Below, one piece after another: positions 61,923 to 64,000 of a stretch of 64,000 bases of DNA. The stretch is taken from NCBI GenBank assembly GCA_029261895.1, contig JAJDAK010000028.1:1-64000 (forward strand), written 5' to 3'. The notes beneath the pieces were generated by a model that saw only the letters and a program-made list of their open reading frames with translations, had not been told where the DNA came from and ran no database searches. Made by a program: the position numbers and the translations under genes. The first letter of the stretch is position 1. Each line of letters opens with the position of its first letter. The stretch comes from Deltaproteobacteria bacterium (GTDB taxonomy: Bacteria; Myxococcota_A; UBA9160; SZUA-336).

Positions 61923-63151
61923 TCGTCCTTTACAACCTATTGATCTATATCGGCGTGATCTTCGCGCTACCTTTTTGTTTGGTTCTTCTATTGATATCTC
62001 CACGTTGGCGACATGGACTGATGGAACGTGTGGACCCAAAGGCTCCGCGTGCCGATGTTTGGGTGCACGCCGCCAGCGTCGGCGAAGCGGAAGCCGCCAT
62101 CCCGCTGATATCCGGTCTTTTGGATCGTGGTGTATCCACGCGTGCCACCACGTTGACGACGAGCGGGCGTGACCACTTGCGTTCGCGCTTTCCTGGTCTT
62201 TCAGTTCGGTTGCTTCCGGTCGATGTGCCTCCGTTCGTGCAGTGGTCACTCCGCCGTTCCCGTCCACGCTGTCTCTTGCTCATTGAGACCGAGCTTTGGC
62301 CGAATCTAATCCACGCCGCGAAAGCGCGCGGCGTGCGCGTGATGATTATCGGTGGCCGAATCTCGGACCGAAGTTTTGGAACCTACCGCATGATTGGTCC
62401 TGTGATGGGCTGGGTGTTGCGTCAGGTTTCGGTGGTCGCAGCGCGGAGCGAAGCGGATCGCGAACGCTTTATCGCGTTAGGCATGCCGCGTGAGCGCACG
62501 CGCGTGACCGGAGATCTCAAGCTCGATCGATTGGTGTCGAAACCGCCGAATGCGGAATTGAGAGCCGCGATCGGTGAGGGTCCATTTCTCGTCGGTGGAT
62601 CGACGCACACGGGCGAAGAGGAGGCGCTGGTTGCCGCGTGGAAGCGACTTCGCGGCAGTGCCGCCCCGGAGCTGCGTTTGATTTTAGTGCCACGTCATAC
62701 CGAACGCGCGGCAAGCCTGGCATCCGCGCTGAGACGTCAGGGGATTCGGGTGGGGTTGCGCTCAGAAGGTGCAGCCGGTGCTGAGATCGTGATTGTCGAT
62801 TCGATCGGCGAACTCGGTGCGCTCTATGCCGCGGCCGACCTCGTGTTTTCGGGCGGTAGCTTGGCGCCGATCGGCGGACATAACTTGGTGGAAGCCGTAC
62901 AGGCGGGCCGAGTCGTCGTACATGGCCCGCATATGGCAAACCAACGCACGCAGCTGGAAATTCTCGCGCCGCTGAATGTTTTGCATGTCGCGGCGGATGC
63001 GCGTCAGCTTACCGAGGTGATGGAGACACTTTGGCGGGATCCACGTCGCCACGAGCCAGCAGAGCACGCGCGTTCCGCACTGCTCGCACATCGGGGGGCG
63101 GTGGAACGAACGCTTGAGATTGTGACGGAACAAGGATTGAGTCATGCCTGA
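61919..63151 (+). CDS. waaA: 3-deoxy-D-manno-octulosonic acid transferase
   Basis: 410 residues, GTG start overlapping lpxB. N-terminal membrane anchor (LIYIGVIFALPFCLVLLLIS), VWVHAASVGEAEAAIPLI (SxGE), LLIETELWPNLIHAAKARGV, LVGGSTHTGEEEALVAAWKR and FSGGSLAPIGGHNLVEAVQAG. It attaches Kdo to lipid IVA. It overlaps lpxK by 8 nt. Confidence 0.96.
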   Translation: MIVLYNLLIYIGVIFALPFCLVLLLISPRWRHGLMERVDPKAPRADVWVHAASVGEAEAAIPLISGLLDRGVSTRATTLTTSGRDHLRSRFPGLSVRLLPVDVPPFVQWSLRRSRPRCLLLIETELWPNLIHAAKARGVRVMIIGGRISDRSFGTYRMIGPVMGWVLRQVSVVAARSEADRERFIALGMPRERTRVTGDLKLDRLVSKPPNAELRAAIGEGPFLVGGSTHTGEEEALVAAWKRLRGSAAPELRLILVPRHTERAASLASALRRQGIRVGLRSEGAAGAEIVIVDSIGELGALYAAADLVFSGGSLAPIGGHNLVEAVQAGRVVVHGPHMANQRTQLEILAPLNVLHVAADARQLTEVMETLWRDPRRHEPAEHARSALLAHRGAVERTLEIVTEQGLSHA

Positions 63152-64000
63152 TTGGATCTGGCAGCATCCAGAGTCGACGCCGCGCAAGGTCATGCTTTCG
63201 CCGTTGATTTTGGCCGAGGGTCTGTACCGAGTGGGCGCGTGGTGGGGTCGTACGAAGTACGCGTGGCGCTTGCGTAAGCCAACGCATTTGCAAGCGCGCG
63301 TCATCTCCATCGGCAATCTCACCGTCGGTGGTTCCTGTAAGACGCCGATGACGGCTTGGATTGCCAAGGAGCTGCGGAATCGAGGCATGAAGGTCGCGAT
63401 TTTGAGCCGCGGCTATCGAGGGCATCGCACGCACGAAGTTAACGTCGTCTCTGATGGAGAACGAGTATTGCTATCCCCGGCAGAAGTCGGTGACGAGGCG
63501 GTTTGGTTGGCGGGCGCGGTTCCCGGTGTGCAGGTTTTGGCCGGCATGAATCGTGTCGCGCTCGGTTTGCGTGCGACATCGGTTTTCGGAGCCGAAGTGC
63601 TGCTATTGGATGACGGTTTCCAGCACCATCGCGTGCATCGCGACATCAACTTGCTTTGTGTCGATGGTGCCGGCGGTTTCTTTAACCACCATACGTTGCC
63701 CCGGGGCCCACTGCGCGAGCCGATTCATACCGCGGAGCGTGCAGACGCGGTGCTCTGGACGCGCGTGCCGGAGAAGCCCGAGCTGCACGACGATGCAGCA
63801 CTCTTGCCGCTGGGCATTCCGCAGTTTCGGATTGAGGTCAAACCCCTTGGTATTCGAAAACTGGGAAGTCGGCAGCAGGAAGATTTGCAGCGTCTTCGGG
63901 GCACGACGATCGGGGTATTGACCGCGATCGCGCGTCCGGATCGTTTCTGCGAGGATTTGCGTCGGCTGGGTGCGACGATTTCCGAGGTACGTAGCTACGC
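63144..64000 (+). CDS. lpxK: Tetraacyldisaccharide 4'-kinase LpxK (partial; window end)
   Basis: The ATG at 63144 overlaps waaA; 285 residues are seen before the edge. LpxK marks: VISIGNLTVGGSCKTPMTAW, AILSRGYRGHR, VGDEAVWLAGAVPGVQVLAG and VLLLDDGFQHHRVHRDINLL. The P-loop normally reads GG(T/S)GKT; here codon 63336-63338 is TGT, giving Cys65 before the Lys. Everything else looks intact. The enzyme phosphorylates lipid A precursor at 4'. Confidence 0.94.
   Translation, partial: MPDWIWQHPESTPRKVMLSPLILAEGLYRVGAWWGRTKYAWRLRKPTHLQARVISIGNLTVGGSCKTPMTAWIAKELRNRGMKVAILSRGYRGHRTHEVNVVSDGERVLLSPAEVGDEAVWLAGAVPGVQVLAGMNRVALGLRATSVFGAEVLLLDDGFQHHRVHRDINLLCVDGAGGFFNHHTLPRGPLREPIHTAERADAVLWTRVPEKPELHDDAALLPLGIPQFRIEVKPLGIRKLGSRQQEDLQRLRGTTIGVLTAIARPDRFCEDLRRLGATISEVRSY

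Overview
The window is a chromosomal segment of a Gram-negative, diderm bacterium with lipopolysaccharide. It carries lipid A genes (lpxA, lpxI, lpxB, lpxK, waaA), outer-membrane assembly genes (bamA, two skp-like genes, lptE, lolCE/lolD, lnt), an F420-type oxidoreductase, DUF4388, MJ0042 zinc-ribbon and large secreted Cys-rich proteins. GTG and TTG starts with 4-nt overlaps are common. This suite points to a deltaproteobacterial-grade lineage (Myxococcota, Desulfobacterota or Binatota-like). That placement is inference; no rRNA gene or clade-specific marker is present.

Layout. 1-5.6 kb: accessory genes (truncated SpvB/Tc-like secreted protein, F420-dependent oxidoreductase family, a YjbQ remnant, a divergent TetR/epimerase pair, cyclophilin, BI-1 membrane protein, lipoprotein). 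5.6-11.0 kb, minus strand: a poly-gamma-glutamate synthase operon pgsB-pgsC-pgsW followed by a vitamin K-dependent gamma-carboxylase-like membrane protein and a phosphoribosyltransferase/HAD protein; no capA/pgsA is seen. 11.05-15.16 kb: a small genomic island bounded by an intact tRNA-Glu(CTC) and an exact 46-bp copy of its 3' part; it holds two AbiE-type toxin-antitoxin modules and no integrase. 15.3-20.6 kb: two divergent paralogous Cys-rich secreted proteins, another secreted protein, and a histone-H1-like basic protein. 20.7-25.1 kb: nucleoside phosphorylase, nagA-like gene, small secreted proteins, gltX.

25.2-33.5 kb: housekeeping run yceD-rpmF-fabD-fabG-acpP-fabF-glyA-nrdR-ribD-ribH-nusB plus a lone M17 N-terminal domain. 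33.5-40 kb: zinc-ribbon/receiver-like protein flanked by a pair of intergenic repeats, trkA, lptE-holA, rpsT (minus), murJ. 40-50.9 kb: TPR membrane protein, DUF4388 protein, phoH, 7TM-HD protein, ybeY, lnt, prfB (programmed +1 frameshift) and lysS. 50.9-64 kb: an envelope-biogenesis run lolCE-lolD, bamA-skp-skp-fabZ-lpxA-lpxI-Gfo/Idh-lpxB-waaA-lpxK (cut by the window end), with lpxD absent from its usual place.

The right half is largely ordinary core metabolism with notable domain variants (extended LolCE, extended BamA, Cys in the LpxK P-loop). The most unusual parts are the gamma-carboxylase-like gene in the poly-gamma-glutamate operon and the integrase-less tRNA-flanked AbiE island.
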